5,965 bases of DNA from Bacteroidia bacterium. Its GTDB lineage: Bacteria > Bacteroidota > Bacteroidia > Bacteroidales > CAJPTX01. The notes under the pieces were generated by a model, which ran no database searches, was not told the origin of the DNA, and was given only the letters and a program-made list of their open reading frames with translations. A program made the position numbers and the translations under genes. The stretch lies in contig CAJPTV010000119.1 of NCBI GenBank assembly GCA_905373665.1, forward strand, positions 1 through 5,965, written 5' to 3'. Of the stretch, positions 1 to 5,965 are shown piece by piece. Within the stretch, counting starts at the first letter, position 1. Every line of letters begins with the position of its first letter.

Positions 1-407
1 ATCTTTTCCTAGATGAGATAGAGAAAGAGAATGTCAAGGGCTTTATGACGCGCGTCCACGCGCTCCTTGCCGCCTTACCTTACCCTACGAACGTTTCTGT
101 AGAGACAGTAGAGTGGACTTACCAGTCACTTTTTTATCTCCTGTTTCACCTCATGGGGCAGCATGTTCGTACGGAGGAGCACAGTATCCTCGGGCGTGCG
201 GACTTTGTATTGGAGACGGCAACGACGGTCTATATCTTCGAGTTCAAGCTTTGGAGTGCAGGGACGCCCGAGGAGGCAATCGAGCAGATCCGTAAACAGG
301 GATATGCCGAGCCTTACCGTTCGTGTGGTAAGCCAGTGCGCCTTATCGGGGTGAGTTTTGACACCGAAAAACGCAATATCGGCGAGTGGAAAGAGGAGGC
401 GTTGTAG
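1..407 (+). CDS. AAA-ATPase-like / PD-(D/E)XK_9 family protein, C-terminal part (5' truncated by window edge)
   Basis: The frame is open from the left edge (codons start at base 3) to TAG at 405-407, giving about 134 visible residues. The ATG at 45 is internal, because the protein aligns without gaps with residues 402-535 of the downstream paralogue, and the same alignment continues upstream of that ATG at lower identity. The visible part is the nuclease-fold domain (PDDEXK_9/DUF1703 type). It has GRADF with the putative catalytic Asp at bases 201-203, then EFK with Glu at 240-242 and Lys at 246-248, followed by the family's conserved EQI..QGYAEPY segment. The ATPase half must lie to the left of the window. 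The protein is presumably cytoplasmic. Its role is unknown: nuclease activity is suggested by the fold only. It ends 43 bases before the next copy, on the same strand. Confidence 0.88.
   Translation, partial: LFLDEIEKENVKGFMTRVHALLAALPYPTNVSVETVEWTYQSLFYLLFHLMGQHVRTEEHSILGRADFVLETATTVYIFEFKLWSAGTPEEAIEQIRKQGYAEPYRSCGKPVRLIGVSFDTEKRNIGEWKEEAL
150..407 (+). repeat. Direct repeat, copy 1 (3' end of the first paralogue)
   Basis: Aligned base for base with 1801-2058 (offset 1651), this block differs at 13 of 258 positions by hand count. It contains a 65-base identical run at 297-361 and a 35-base identical run at 150-184. Eleven of the differences are synonymous. The two amino-acid changes are Leu/Arg before GRADF and Glu/Lys near the C-terminus. 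Homology continues upstream of 150, but at only about 70% identity over 45-149. Confidence 0.9.
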
Positions 408-432
408 GTGAGCGTTATTGTAGCTACCTTTA
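402..432 (+). promoter_or_regulatory. Candidate Bacteroidetes-type promoter for the second paralogue
   Basis: TTG at 402-404 is followed after 20 bases by TACCTTTA at 425-432. This matches the Bacteroidetes -33 (TTG/TTTG) and -7 (TAnnTTTG) pattern except that the last base is A instead of G. The -33 part lies inside the stop-codon region of the upstream copy. An 8-bp palindrome, GTAGCTAC (420-427), overlaps the -7 element. The short motifs make a chance match possible. Confidence 0.4.
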
Positions 433-441
433 CCTAAAATT

Positions 442-446
442 AGGAG
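442..446 (+). promoter_or_regulatory. Purine-rich ribosome binding site of the second paralogue
   Basis: AGGAG lies 4 bases before the ATG at 451, so the spacing is short but usable. It supports this start, which also yields the expected N-terminus of the family (a YPIGVQSF..MR segment followed by YIDKT). The site overlaps a short inverted repeat, CCTAAAATTAGG (433-444), that could partly hide it in the mRNA. Confidence 0.5.
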
Positions 447-450
447 AGAA

Positions 451-2058
451 ATGACAGAACGTAAATACCCTATCGGCGTGCAGAGTTTTCGGACTATGCG
501 CACGGAGAATTTTATTTACATAGATAAAACGGCTTGTATCGAGTCGCTTGTAAAGGGGCATGTTTTCTTTTTGAGCCGTCCGCGTCGTTTTGGTAAGAGT
601 CTGTTCCTGTCTACCTTGGCTTCGTACTTTCGCGGGGAAAAGGAGCTTTTTAAGGGGCTTTACATTGAGGAGGCAGAGGAGCGGATGGCGCTCGCCGAGG
701 AGCGCGAGCCGTGGTTGAAACATGCGGTGTTGTATATTGACCTCAATATCAGCAATTATAACGCTGTAGAGGTCTTAAATGTGCGTCTGTCTAACAATCT
801 TGCAAATCTAGAAGAAGAGTACGGCGTGCCTGTATTATCCGATCTGTTACCCGCCGAACGCTTTGCTCAGCTCATCAAGAATGTCTACCAAAAGACGGGG
901 CGTAAGGTGGTGGTGCTTGTTGATGAGTATGATAAGCCTTTGCTTCACTCCTTAAGTGAGGGGGATCGGGAGCTTCATGAGCAGTACCGTAAGATCTTGG
1001 CGGGCTTCTATGTCGTGCTTAAGTCATTGGATGAGTATATCCGTTTAGCCTTCCTTACGGGGGTGACCAAGTTTAGTAAGCTGAGCGTCTTTAGCGGGCT
1101 GAACAACCTAAATGATATTAGCTTAGCACCTGCTTATGCAGGGATTTGTGGGATTACTGAGGCAGAGCTCCTTGCCACTTTCTCCGAAGACGTTGATATT
1201 TTGGCGCAGCAGCTAAGTTATACCCGTACTGAGCTCTTGGCGTTTCTCAAAAGTGAGTATGATGGGTACTGTTTCTCGACGAACAACGTCCATGTCTATA
1301 ACCCGTTCAATGTATTAAATGTCTTTGATAAGGGGATCTTAGGCTCTTACTGGTTTGCTACGGGTACGCCGACCTTCCTTGTAGAGATGCTGCGCGATCG
1401 GCAATACGACTACCCGTCGTTGAACAAGGATGTGATAATCCCGCTTGTTGAGCTGGAGAACCCACATGAGATGATTGATGACCCGATACAGGTGCTCTAC
1501 CAAGCAGGTTATTTGACGATTAAGAGCTTCGAGCCACGAGAGCGATATTTCACCCTAGGTTTCCCTAACGAGGAGGTTCGTTTTTGTTTTGAGACGCTGT
1601 TGTTGCGGGCTTTTTTCTCCAATAGGAAACCTCTCACGGGGAACGAAGGGTTGATTTTGAAACAGGAGATCGTGCGTGGGAATGTAGAGGGATTTATGGA
1701 TAAAATCCATACGCTTCTTGCCGCCCTACCTTATCCAACGAATGCGAATATGGATACGGTGGAATGGACGTACCAATCGCTCTTTTACCTCCTATTTCGC
1801 CTCATGGGGCAGCATGTTCGTACGGAGGAGCACAGCATCCGCGGACGTGCGGACTTTGTTTTGGAAACGGCAACGACGGTCTATATCTTCGAGTTTAAGC
1901 TCTGGAGTGCAGGGACGCCCGAGGAGGCTATCGAACAGATCCGCAAGCAGGGATATGCCGAGCCTTACCGTTCGTGTGGTAAGCCAGTGCGCCTTATCGG
2001 GGTGAGTTTTGATACCGAAAAACGCAATATCGGCGAGTGGAAAGAGAAGGCGTTGTAG
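451..2058 (+). CDS. AAA-ATPase-like protein with C-terminal PD-(D/E)XK_9 nuclease-fold domain
   Basis: This 535-residue protein has the usual size and layout of the family (AAA-ATPase_like plus PDDEXK_9, formerly DUF1703). The N-terminal segment YPIGVQSF..MR..NFIYIDKT (6-27) leads to an atypical P-loop, SRPRRFGKS (42-50, Lys49), in which Ser replaces the first Gly of the Walker A pattern, as is common in this family. Walker B is VVVLVDEYDKP (153-163), with Asp158 and Glu159. A sensor-like AFLTGVTKFS segment starts at 200. The C-terminal domain carries Asp468 in GRADF and Glu481/Lys483 in EFK, the expected PD-(D/E)XK residues, so both halves look intact. No signal peptide or membrane segment is visible, which suggests a cytoplasmic protein. 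The biological role of the family is unknown. The many copies per genome and the nuclease fold suggest DNA processing, defence or a selfish element, but that is inference. It is a tandem paralogue of the gene ending at 407 and probably has its own promoter. Confidence 0.93.
   Translation: MTERKYPIGVQSFRTMRTENFIYIDKTACIESLVKGHVFFLSRPRRFGKSLFLSTLASYFRGEKELFKGLYIEEAEERMALAEEREPWLKHAVLYIDLNISNYNAVEVLNVRLSNNLANLEEEYGVPVLSDLLPAERFAQLIKNVYQKTGRKVVVLVDEYDKPLLHSLSEGDRELHEQYRKILAGFYVVLKSLDEYIRLAFLTGVTKFSKLSVFSGLNNLNDISLAPAYAGICGITEAELLATFSEDVDILAQQLSYTRTELLAFLKSEYDGYCFSTNNVHVYNPFNVLNVFDKGILGSYWFATGTPTFLVEMLRDRQYDYPSLNKDVIIPLVELENPHEMIDDPIQVLYQAGYLTIKSFEPRERYFTLGFPNEEVRFCFETLLLRAFFSNRKPLTGNEGLILKQEIVRGNVEGFMDKIHTLLAALPYPTNANMDTVEWTYQSLFYLLFRLMGQHVRTEEHSIRGRADFVLETATTVYIFEFKLWSAGTPEEAIEQIRKQGYAEPYRSCGKPVRLIGVSFDTEKRNIGEWKEKAL
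1801..2058 (+). repeat. Direct repeat, copy 2 (3' end of the second paralogue)
   Basis: This is the partner of 150-407 at a distance of 1651 bases, about 95% identical and free of indels. The identity stops at the stop codon: the 43 bases after copy 1 and the 127 bases after copy 2 show no obvious similarity. At the left it drops sharply at about 1800. It covers codons 451 to the end, including the whole catalytic region of the nuclease-fold domain. Confidence 0.9.
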
Positions 2059-2079
2059 ATAACGTAAGTCTTAGCACAA

Positions 2080-2103
2080 CGCTATTTTTGGGGCGTAATA
2101 GCG
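2080..2103 (+). terminator. Weak hairpin after the second paralogue, possible terminator
   Basis: CGCTATT (2080-2086) pairs with AATAGCG (2097-2103) in a 7-bp stem with a 10-base loop, 22 bases after the stop codon. No T-run follows on either strand, so it is not a canonical intrinsic terminator. It may instead protect the mRNA 3' end, or have no function. Confidence 0.25.
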
Positions 2104-2136
2104 CAAGTGATCCCATCGCGGAGTGTGCGGTGTAGA

Positions 2137-2164
2137 TTGTCTAGCATTCTTTTTGTACCTTGCA
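2137..2164 (+). promoter_or_regulatory. Candidate Bacteroidetes-type promoter for the outer-membrane protein gene
   Basis: TTTTTG leads into TACCTTGCA (2156-2164), which resembles the -7 box TAnnTTTG with one T missing. A TTG at 2137-2139 lies 16 bases upstream of it, somewhat closer than usual. The ATG at 2186 is 21 bases after the box, implying a very short leader. No Shine-Dalgarno sequence is present in that leader, which is common in Bacteroidota. Confidence 0.4.
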
Positions 2165-2185
2165 ACGCAGTAACGAAAACTTTCA

Positions 2186-2800
2186 ATGAAGACGAACATG
2201 CTGAAGAAAGGTCTACTCTTAGGGGTTGTTGCCGTGCTGATGAGCTTTGCGGCACAAGCGCAACTCGTTTCGCCATTTGTCCGCGCAGGGATTTCATTCC
2301 CTTCCTTCTCCACCAATGTTGAGGGGGTTACGGTTTCTTCTACGACAGGATTTCAGGGCGGCGTAGGTGCGATGGTCACCCTTCCGATTCTAAACCTAGA
2401 GTTTGAACCATCTATACACATCGCAACACGCGGTGCTACTATGGAGAGTAATTTGGAGGGGGGCAAGGTAAAGATCTCCCCTTCGTTGCTCTACGTGGAT
2501 ATTCCTGTGATGATTAACCTCCCGATTACCATCGCAAAGACAGGGGTATTTGTCGGAATCGGTGGCGCTTATGGTTGTGCACTTAAGGGTTCGACGAAGG
2601 TGAATGATACGAAGAAAGATATTGACTTCTCTAATGACTATTCGCGTACGGATTTCTTCTTTCGTACTCATGCGGGGGTTCGTATCTTCGGTAACCAGCT
2701 CTCTTTATCTTGGGAACGTGGCTTGCTCAATATTTCGGAAGTCAAGGGCGTAAAGATGTATAACAACGGTCTTTGCCTCTCTTACGCTTACATTTTTTAG
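2186..2800 (+). CDS. Outer-membrane beta-barrel protein (porin-like, PF13568-type)
   Basis: This 204-residue protein starts with a clear Sec signal peptide: Lys2, Lys7 and Lys8, a hydrophobic core at about 9-22, and a likely signal peptidase I site at AQA|Q (25/26). The mature chain of about 179 residues alternates polar and hydrophobic residues in amphipathic strands separated by Gly/Asn/Asp/Lys-rich loops. An SPSLLYVDIPVMINLP segment resembles the conserved core strand of the Bacteroidetes outer-membrane beta-barrel family. The chain ends in YAYIF, and the terminal aromatic residue fits recognition by the BAM machinery. Size suggests an eight-stranded barrel. It probably sits in the outer membrane, and its substrate or partner cannot be read from sequence. 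A second in-frame Met (residue 5, base 2198) could also be the start without harming the signal peptide. The gene ends with tandem in-frame stops, TAG TAA, 20 bases before rnr. Confidence 0.82.
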   Translation: MKTNMLKKGLLLGVVAVLMSFAAQAQLVSPFVRAGISFPSFSTNVEGVTVSSTTGFQGGVGAMVTLPILNLEFEPSIHIATRGATMESNLEGGKVKISPSLLYVDIPVMINLPITIAKTGVFVGIGGAYGCALKGSTKVNDTKKDIDFSNDYSRTDFFFRTHAGVRIFGNQLSLSWERGLLNISEVKGVKMYNNGLCLSYAYIF

Positions 2801-2803
2801 TAA

Positions 2804-2820
2804 TCAAGTCTTGAGGAGGA
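2804..2820 (+). promoter_or_regulatory. Ribosome binding site of rnr overlapping an 11-base palindrome
   Basis: AGGAGG (2814-2819) is a near-perfect Shine-Dalgarno match but lies only 1 base before the ATG at 2821, closer than the normal spacing. The first A is also the end of a perfect inverted repeat, TCAAG-T-CTTGA (2804-2814). No alternative in-frame start lies within the next 20 codons, so the ATG at 2821 remains the best start. Confidence 0.45.
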
Positions 2821-4953
2821 ATGTCTAGACGACAGAGCCTCCGCCCGAGCATCTCTAAACGAGATGCGACGCAGTGGGTGGTAGAATATGCAATGACGCA
2901 TCCGCGCGAGGAGTTGAATTATCGACTCCTTGCGCGTTTTTTTCAAGTCAAAGATCGCGGGGTGCAGCGTCTCTTTGATATGGTGATGGGCGAGCTCGCC
3001 GATAGTGGTTATCTCCGTCGCGTGGCACACGGCTGTTATGTATTAGCGCAGCCGCCGCTAGAGGGGGAGGGGCTTTACACTGCGCTGCCCAAAGAGCGAA
3101 AAGCATTTGTGACCTTTGCGGATGGTACACAAGTGCAGGTAGACTTGCGTGGTGGTTTGCGGGTCTTGGAGGGCGATACGGTGCGCGTGGTGTATCACAA
3201 GGCAAAGCGGGGGAATACCCTCACGGGGCGTGTGATTGAGATAGTAAAACGGGCACGAGAGTATTACGTAGGGACACTCTATGTACAGGGGCGTTATGGC
3301 TTTGTCGTTCCGACCACGAAAACGTCTTTTAAGGCAATTGCCGTCGGGATGCCCACAGGAGGGCGCAAGCAGGACGGTATGAAGGTGCGCGTCCGTTTCA
3401 AGGATTGGCACGAGGAGGAGCGTTATCCCGACGGGGAGATTGTTGAGGTGCTTGGGCGTAGCGGTACGCACGAGGTGGAGATGCATGCCATCTTGGCGGA
3501 GTACGGGCTTCCTTATACCTACCCAGAGGAGGTGTCGCGTGCGGCGAACAAGCTCAGTGCCAAGATTACGGCTGCGGAGATCGCACGGCGTCGCGACTTC
3601 CGTGGCGAGTGTACATTCACCATAGACCCTGTTACCGCCAAAGATTATGACGACGCGCTTTCGTTTCGTGCTCTTGATGGCGGACGGTTTGAAATTGGGG
3701 TACACATTGCCGACGTGACCTACTATGTGCAGCCAGACGACGTTATAGACCAAGAGGCGCAAGGGCGCGGGACATCAGTCTATCTCGTTGACCGTACTGT
3801 GCCGATGCTCCCCGAGCGGTTGTGTAACGAACTGTGTTCGCTGCGCGCTGACGAAGATAAGCTGACCTATTCGGTGCTCTTTACCCTAGATGGCGCTGGG
3901 CGTGTATTAGACCAATGGATGGGGCGGAGTATCATCCGTTCGCAACGTCGTTTCACTTATGAGGAGGTGCAGAAGGTGCTCGAGGGAGAGGCTTCGGAAT
4001 GGGCGACGCCGTTGTGCGGACTTAATCGGTTGGCACAGTCCCTTCGCAAGGAGCGTTTTTCGCAGGGAGCGATTGACTTTTCTAGTACGGAGGTGCGTTT
4101 CCTTTTGGATGAAAAGGGCGCACCCCTCGGCGTAGAGCCTGTGCCTTACACCGAATCGCACCAGTTGATAGAGGAGTTTATGTTGCTGGCGAACCGCACA
4201 GTGGCGGCTTTTGTGCAGCGGGCACGTAAGGGCGATAAAGAGTATCCGTTTGTGTACCGCGTTCACGCACGTCCGCGCCCAGAGAAGCTGGAGGGCTTTT
4301 TGCGTGTTATCTCGAAGCTTGGCGTCCCTTATAAAGGCGACCCAGAGCGGTTTGATGGTAAGGCTTTTGGGGCAATCCTCAGTGCCTTTAAGGGACAGCC
4401 TGCGGAGCACTTTGTAGATATCCTTGCGGTGCGCTCTATGGAAAAGGCGATTTACTCCACTCACAACATTGGACACTTTGGGCTGGCATTTGAGGACTAT
4501 ACGCATTTCACCTCCCCCATTCGGCGCTACCCTGATATGATGGTGCATCGTATCCTGACGGCGGTCTTGGAGGGGGGCAATCCTGCCCCAGTAGCTGCTT
4601 TAGATGTGGCGGCGCAGCGGGCGTCGGAGCAGGAGAAGACGGCGGCGGATGCAGAGCGAGCCTCTATTAAGTATAAGCAGGTGGAGTACCTCTCGCGTTT
4701 TATAGGTAGGGCATTTGATGGGGTTATTTCGGGTGTCACCGATTATGGTTTCTATGTGGAGCTGGTCGAGTCGAAGTGTGAGGGGCTGGTGAGTGTGCGC
4801 GATATTGAGGATGATCTCTATCTCTATTCGGCGGATGAGTTCCTTCTTCGTGGTAACCGAACGGGGCGTGAGTTCCGTTTAGGAGATGTGGTAAAGGTGC
4901 GCGTCTTGCGTACGGATTTGGAAAGACGTCTTACGGATTTTGAATTGGCATAA
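2821..4953 (+). CDS. rnr: Ribonuclease R, 3'-5' exoribonuclease (RNB family)
   Basis: RNase R degrades RNA processively from the 3' end, including structured RNA, in mRNA decay and rRNA/tRNA quality control in the cytoplasm. The 710 residues show the full order. A winged-helix region lies at about 18-76, a diverged first cold-shock domain at about 81-143, and a second at about 147-225 (GTLYVQGRYGFVVP at 151-164). The RNB catalytic domain starts at about 257, and an S1 domain spans 629-709 (GVISGVTDYGFYVEL). The metal-binding aspartates are Asp269, 275, 277 and 278 in IDPVTAKDYDDA. They and Tyr321 in RGTSVYL sit exactly three positions before E. coli Asp272/278/280/281 and Tyr324. HFTSPIRRYPD (562-572) is the conserved RNA-binding motif. 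The winged helix and length argue against RNase II. Compared with E. coli (813 aa) it lacks the long basic C-terminal tail, ending right after S1. It lies 20 bases after the barrel gene, and its stop overlaps the galE start. Confidence 0.96.
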   Translation: MSRRQSLRPSISKRDATQWVVEYAMTHPREELNYRLLARFFQVKDRGVQRLFDMVMGELADSGYLRRVAHGCYVLAQPPLEGEGLYTALPKERKAFVTFADGTQVQVDLRGGLRVLEGDTVRVVYHKAKRGNTLTGRVIEIVKRAREYYVGTLYVQGRYGFVVPTTKTSFKAIAVGMPTGGRKQDGMKVRVRFKDWHEEERYPDGEIVEVLGRSGTHEVEMHAILAEYGLPYTYPEEVSRAANKLSAKITAAEIARRRDFRGECTFTIDPVTAKDYDDALSFRALDGGRFEIGVHIADVTYYVQPDDVIDQEAQGRGTSVYLVDRTVPMLPERLCNELCSLRADEDKLTYSVLFTLDGAGRVLDQWMGRSIIRSQRRFTYEEVQKVLEGEASEWATPLCGLNRLAQSLRKERFSQGAIDFSSTEVRFLLDEKGAPLGVEPVPYTESHQLIEEFMLLANRTVAAFVQRARKGDKEYPFVYRVHARPRPEKLEGFLRVISKLGVPYKGDPERFDGKAFGAILSAFKGQPAEHFVDILAVRSMEKAIYSTHNIGHFGLAFEDYTHFTSPIRRYPDMMVHRILTAVLEGGNPAPVAALDVAAQRASEQEKTAADAERASIKYKQVEYLSRFIGRAFDGVISGVTDYGFYVELVESKCEGLVSVRDIEDDLYLYSADEFLLRGNRTGREFRLGDVVKVRVLRTDLERRLTDFELA

Positions 4954-4958
4954 TGATG
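4951..4958 (+). other. rnr/galE stop-start overlap (TAATGATG)
   Basis: The rnr stop TAA (4951-4953) shares its last A with the first of two consecutive in-frame ATGs (4953 and 4956). No clear Shine-Dalgarno sequence is seen in the last bases of rnr, so galE translation probably depends on ribosomes finishing rnr. The sequence does not decide which ATG is used; the choice changes the product by one Met. Confidence 0.8.
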
Positions 4959-5965
4959 GACGAAAAGGGGTGTATACTCGTTACGGGCGGCTTGGGCTAC
5001 ATTGGTTCGCATACGGTGGTGGCGTTGCAGCAGCAGGGCTATGAAGTCGTTGTGGTGGATAATCTAAGCAACTCTCGCCCCGAGGTCTTACGGCTGATAA
5101 AGCGCATTAGCGGCGTCGAACCGCAGTTCTTTCAAGCCGACTGTGCCAACCGTGAGGAGCTGGGGCGCGTCTTTGACGAGGTCTTTACCATCGATGGGAT
5201 TATCCATTTTGCGGCACACAAGGCGGTGGGAGAGTCCGTACGTCAGCCCCTTAAGTATTATCGCAATAATCTGGATGGGCTGCTTACCGTGCTCGAAATG
5301 GCACAGACCTTCGGGATTGCGAACTTCGTCTTTTCAAGTTCAGCAACGGTGTATGGTGAGCCGACGCAGCTCCCTGTGACCGAGGCTACGCCGCGTGCCG
5401 TTCCGACCTCGCCCTACGGAGCAACGAAGATTATGGCTGAGGAGATCTTGCAGTCCGTCGCTACGGCGTATAAGGAGTTCCGCTGTTTAGCGCTGCGCTA
5501 TTTCAATCCGATAGGGGCGCATCCGTCGGGCTTTTTAGGAGAGTTTCCACAGGGCGTGCCTAACAATCTCTTGCCGTATATTACCCAAACAGCCTGTGGG
5601 GTATTGCCCGAGTTAACTATCTTTGGGTCAGACTATACGACACCAGATGGGACGCCCCTACGGGACTATTTTCACGTGTGTGACCTCGCCCGTGCTCACG
5701 TCCTTGCGCTCGAGTTCTTAGAACGTACGCAGCGGGAAGAGAATATGGACTTTGTGAATATCGGTGCTGGTCGCGGCGTCTCGGTGCTTGAGATAGTAGA
5801 CACCTTTGAACGTGTGACGGGTAGGCACGTGCAGTATCGTCTCGGAGCGCGTCGTCCTGGGGATGTTGCCGAGGTGTGGGCAGACACCTCGAAGGCTTGG
5901 CGTCTGCTGGGGTGGCGTCCAGAGTTCTCGCTAGAAGATGCCCTTCGCGACGCTTGGCGTTGGGA
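4953..5965 (+). CDS. galE: UDP-glucose 4-epimerase (3' end cut by window edge)
   Basis: GalE interconverts UDP-glucose and UDP-galactose with bound NAD, serving the Leloir pathway and surface-sugar synthesis in the cytoplasm. 337 complete codons are visible; E. coli GalE has 338, so only the last few residues are missing. Signatures of the extended short-chain dehydrogenase family are present. The NAD-binding loop is TGGLGYIGS (11-19). The catalytic residues are Ser130 in SSSATVYG and Tyr155/Lys159 in SPYGATK, with the same 25-residue spacing as Ser124/Tyr149 of E. coli. RYFNPIGAHPSG, then PNNLLPY and RDYFHV, cover the sugar-nucleotide site. RRPGDVAEVWAD near the C-terminus has Val308 where E. 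coli has Tyr299, so activity on UDP-GlcNAc/GalNAc is possible. The visible sequence ends in ALRDAWRW, the usual C-terminal helix. It is start-stop coupled to rnr and probably co-transcribed. No other galactose genes are visible in the window. Confidence 0.95.
   Translation, partial: MMDEKGCILVTGGLGYIGSHTVVALQQQGYEVVVVDNLSNSRPEVLRLIKRISGVEPQFFQADCANREELGRVFDEVFTIDGIIHFAAHKAVGESVRQPLKYYRNNLDGLLTVLEMAQTFGIANFVFSSSATVYGEPTQLPVTEATPRAVPTSPYGATKIMAEEILQSVATAYKEFRCLALRYFNPIGAHPSGFLGEFPQGVPNNLLPYITQTACGVLPELTIFGSDYTTPDGTPLRDYFHVCDLARAHVLALEFLERTQREENMDFVNIGAGRGVSVLEIVDTFERVTGRHVQYRLGARRPGDVAEVWADTSKAWRLLGWRPEFSLEDALRDAWRW

Noticed and set aside
45..407. A stand-alone 120-residue protein starting at ATG 45
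   Set aside because: The frame is open to the window edge and aligns with residues 402-535 of the paralogue on both sides of the ATG, so this is an internal methionine of a truncated gene.
126..723. Antisense open frames opposite the two ATPase/nuclease-fold genes (126-503 and 430-723)
   Set aside because: They overlap conserved coding sequence of the + strand genes, have no start signals, and give no recognisable protein.
150..2058. Insertion sequence or transposon carrying the repeated unit
   Set aside because: The repeats are coding, direct and unequal in identity. There are no terminal inverted repeats, target duplications or transposase; tandem duplication explains them better.
2080..2103. 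Riboswitch or small RNA in the 2059-2185 gap
   Set aside because: Only a 7-bp stem is visible, with no T-run and no conserved aptamer pattern, so nothing beyond a weak hairpin can be supported.
2071..2322. Small open frames across the gap before the barrel gene, on both strands
   Set aside because: They run into the signal-peptide region of the barrel gene in other frames, have no recognisable domains, and show no initiation signals. I regard 2059-2185 as non-coding.
3058..3762. Long antisense open frame of 234 codons within rnr
   Set aside because: It lies wholly opposite the catalytic part of a well-supported RNase R gene, shows no recognisable domain, and is of the type that codon bias creates on the complementary strand.
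3907..4548. Long antisense open frame of 213 codons within rnr
   Set aside because: Same reason: it mirrors conserved RNase R codons, including the SPIRRYPD region, and its basic, Cys/His-scattered protein resembles no family I recognise.
5143..5379. Open frame of 78 codons overlapping galE
   Set aside because: It is out of frame with an unmistakable GalE sequence that runs continuously from 4953 to the window end.

Overview
The window looks like chromosomal DNA of a Bacteroidota bacterium, most likely a Porphyromonas-like member of the Bacteroidales. The reasons are two copies of the AAA-ATPase-like / PD-(D/E)XK_9 family that is expanded in these genomes, a small outer-membrane beta-barrel protein of the Bacteroidetes type ending in an aromatic residue, candidate promoters of the TTG...TAnnTTTG type, and a gene start with no Shine-Dalgarno sequence. 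The genus is an inference. All five genes lie on the + strand.

Layout. Positions 1-407 hold the 3' end of a first AAA-ATPase-like/nuclease-fold gene, cut by the window edge. After 43 bases comes a complete tandem paralogue (451-2058, 535 aa) with an atypical P-loop, a Walker B motif and a C-terminal nuclease-fold domain. A 127-base gap holds a weak hairpin and a candidate promoter. It is followed by a signal-peptide-bearing outer-membrane beta-barrel protein (2186-2800), RNase R (2821-4953) and a UDP-glucose 4-epimerase, galE (4953 to the window end, lacking only its last few residues). The galE start codon overlaps the rnr stop codon by one base, and rnr begins 20 bases after the barrel gene, so these three could form one transcription unit. 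No stretch over 300 bases lacks a gene.

How the genes fit together. The two ATPase/nuclease-fold genes form a repeat unit of 1651 bp. Their last 258 bases are about 95% identical, while the 105 bases just before are only about 70% identical, with a sharp step at about position 150/1801. This suggests gene conversion or recombination between copies that keeps the C-terminal domain uniform while the rest diverges. It is the most interesting feature here. The barrel protein, RNase R and GalE serve envelope, RNA turnover and nucleotide-sugar supply respectively; nothing in the sequence ties them to one pathway. In GalE the residue matching the E. coli Tyr299 'gatekeeper' is valine, which may widen its substrate range to N-acetylated UDP-sugars.

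I found no tRNA, rRNA, CRISPR array, insertion sequence or transposase. No complete, clearly new multi-gene system is visible; the tandem ATPase/nuclease-fold pair, whose biological role is unknown, is the best candidate for one.
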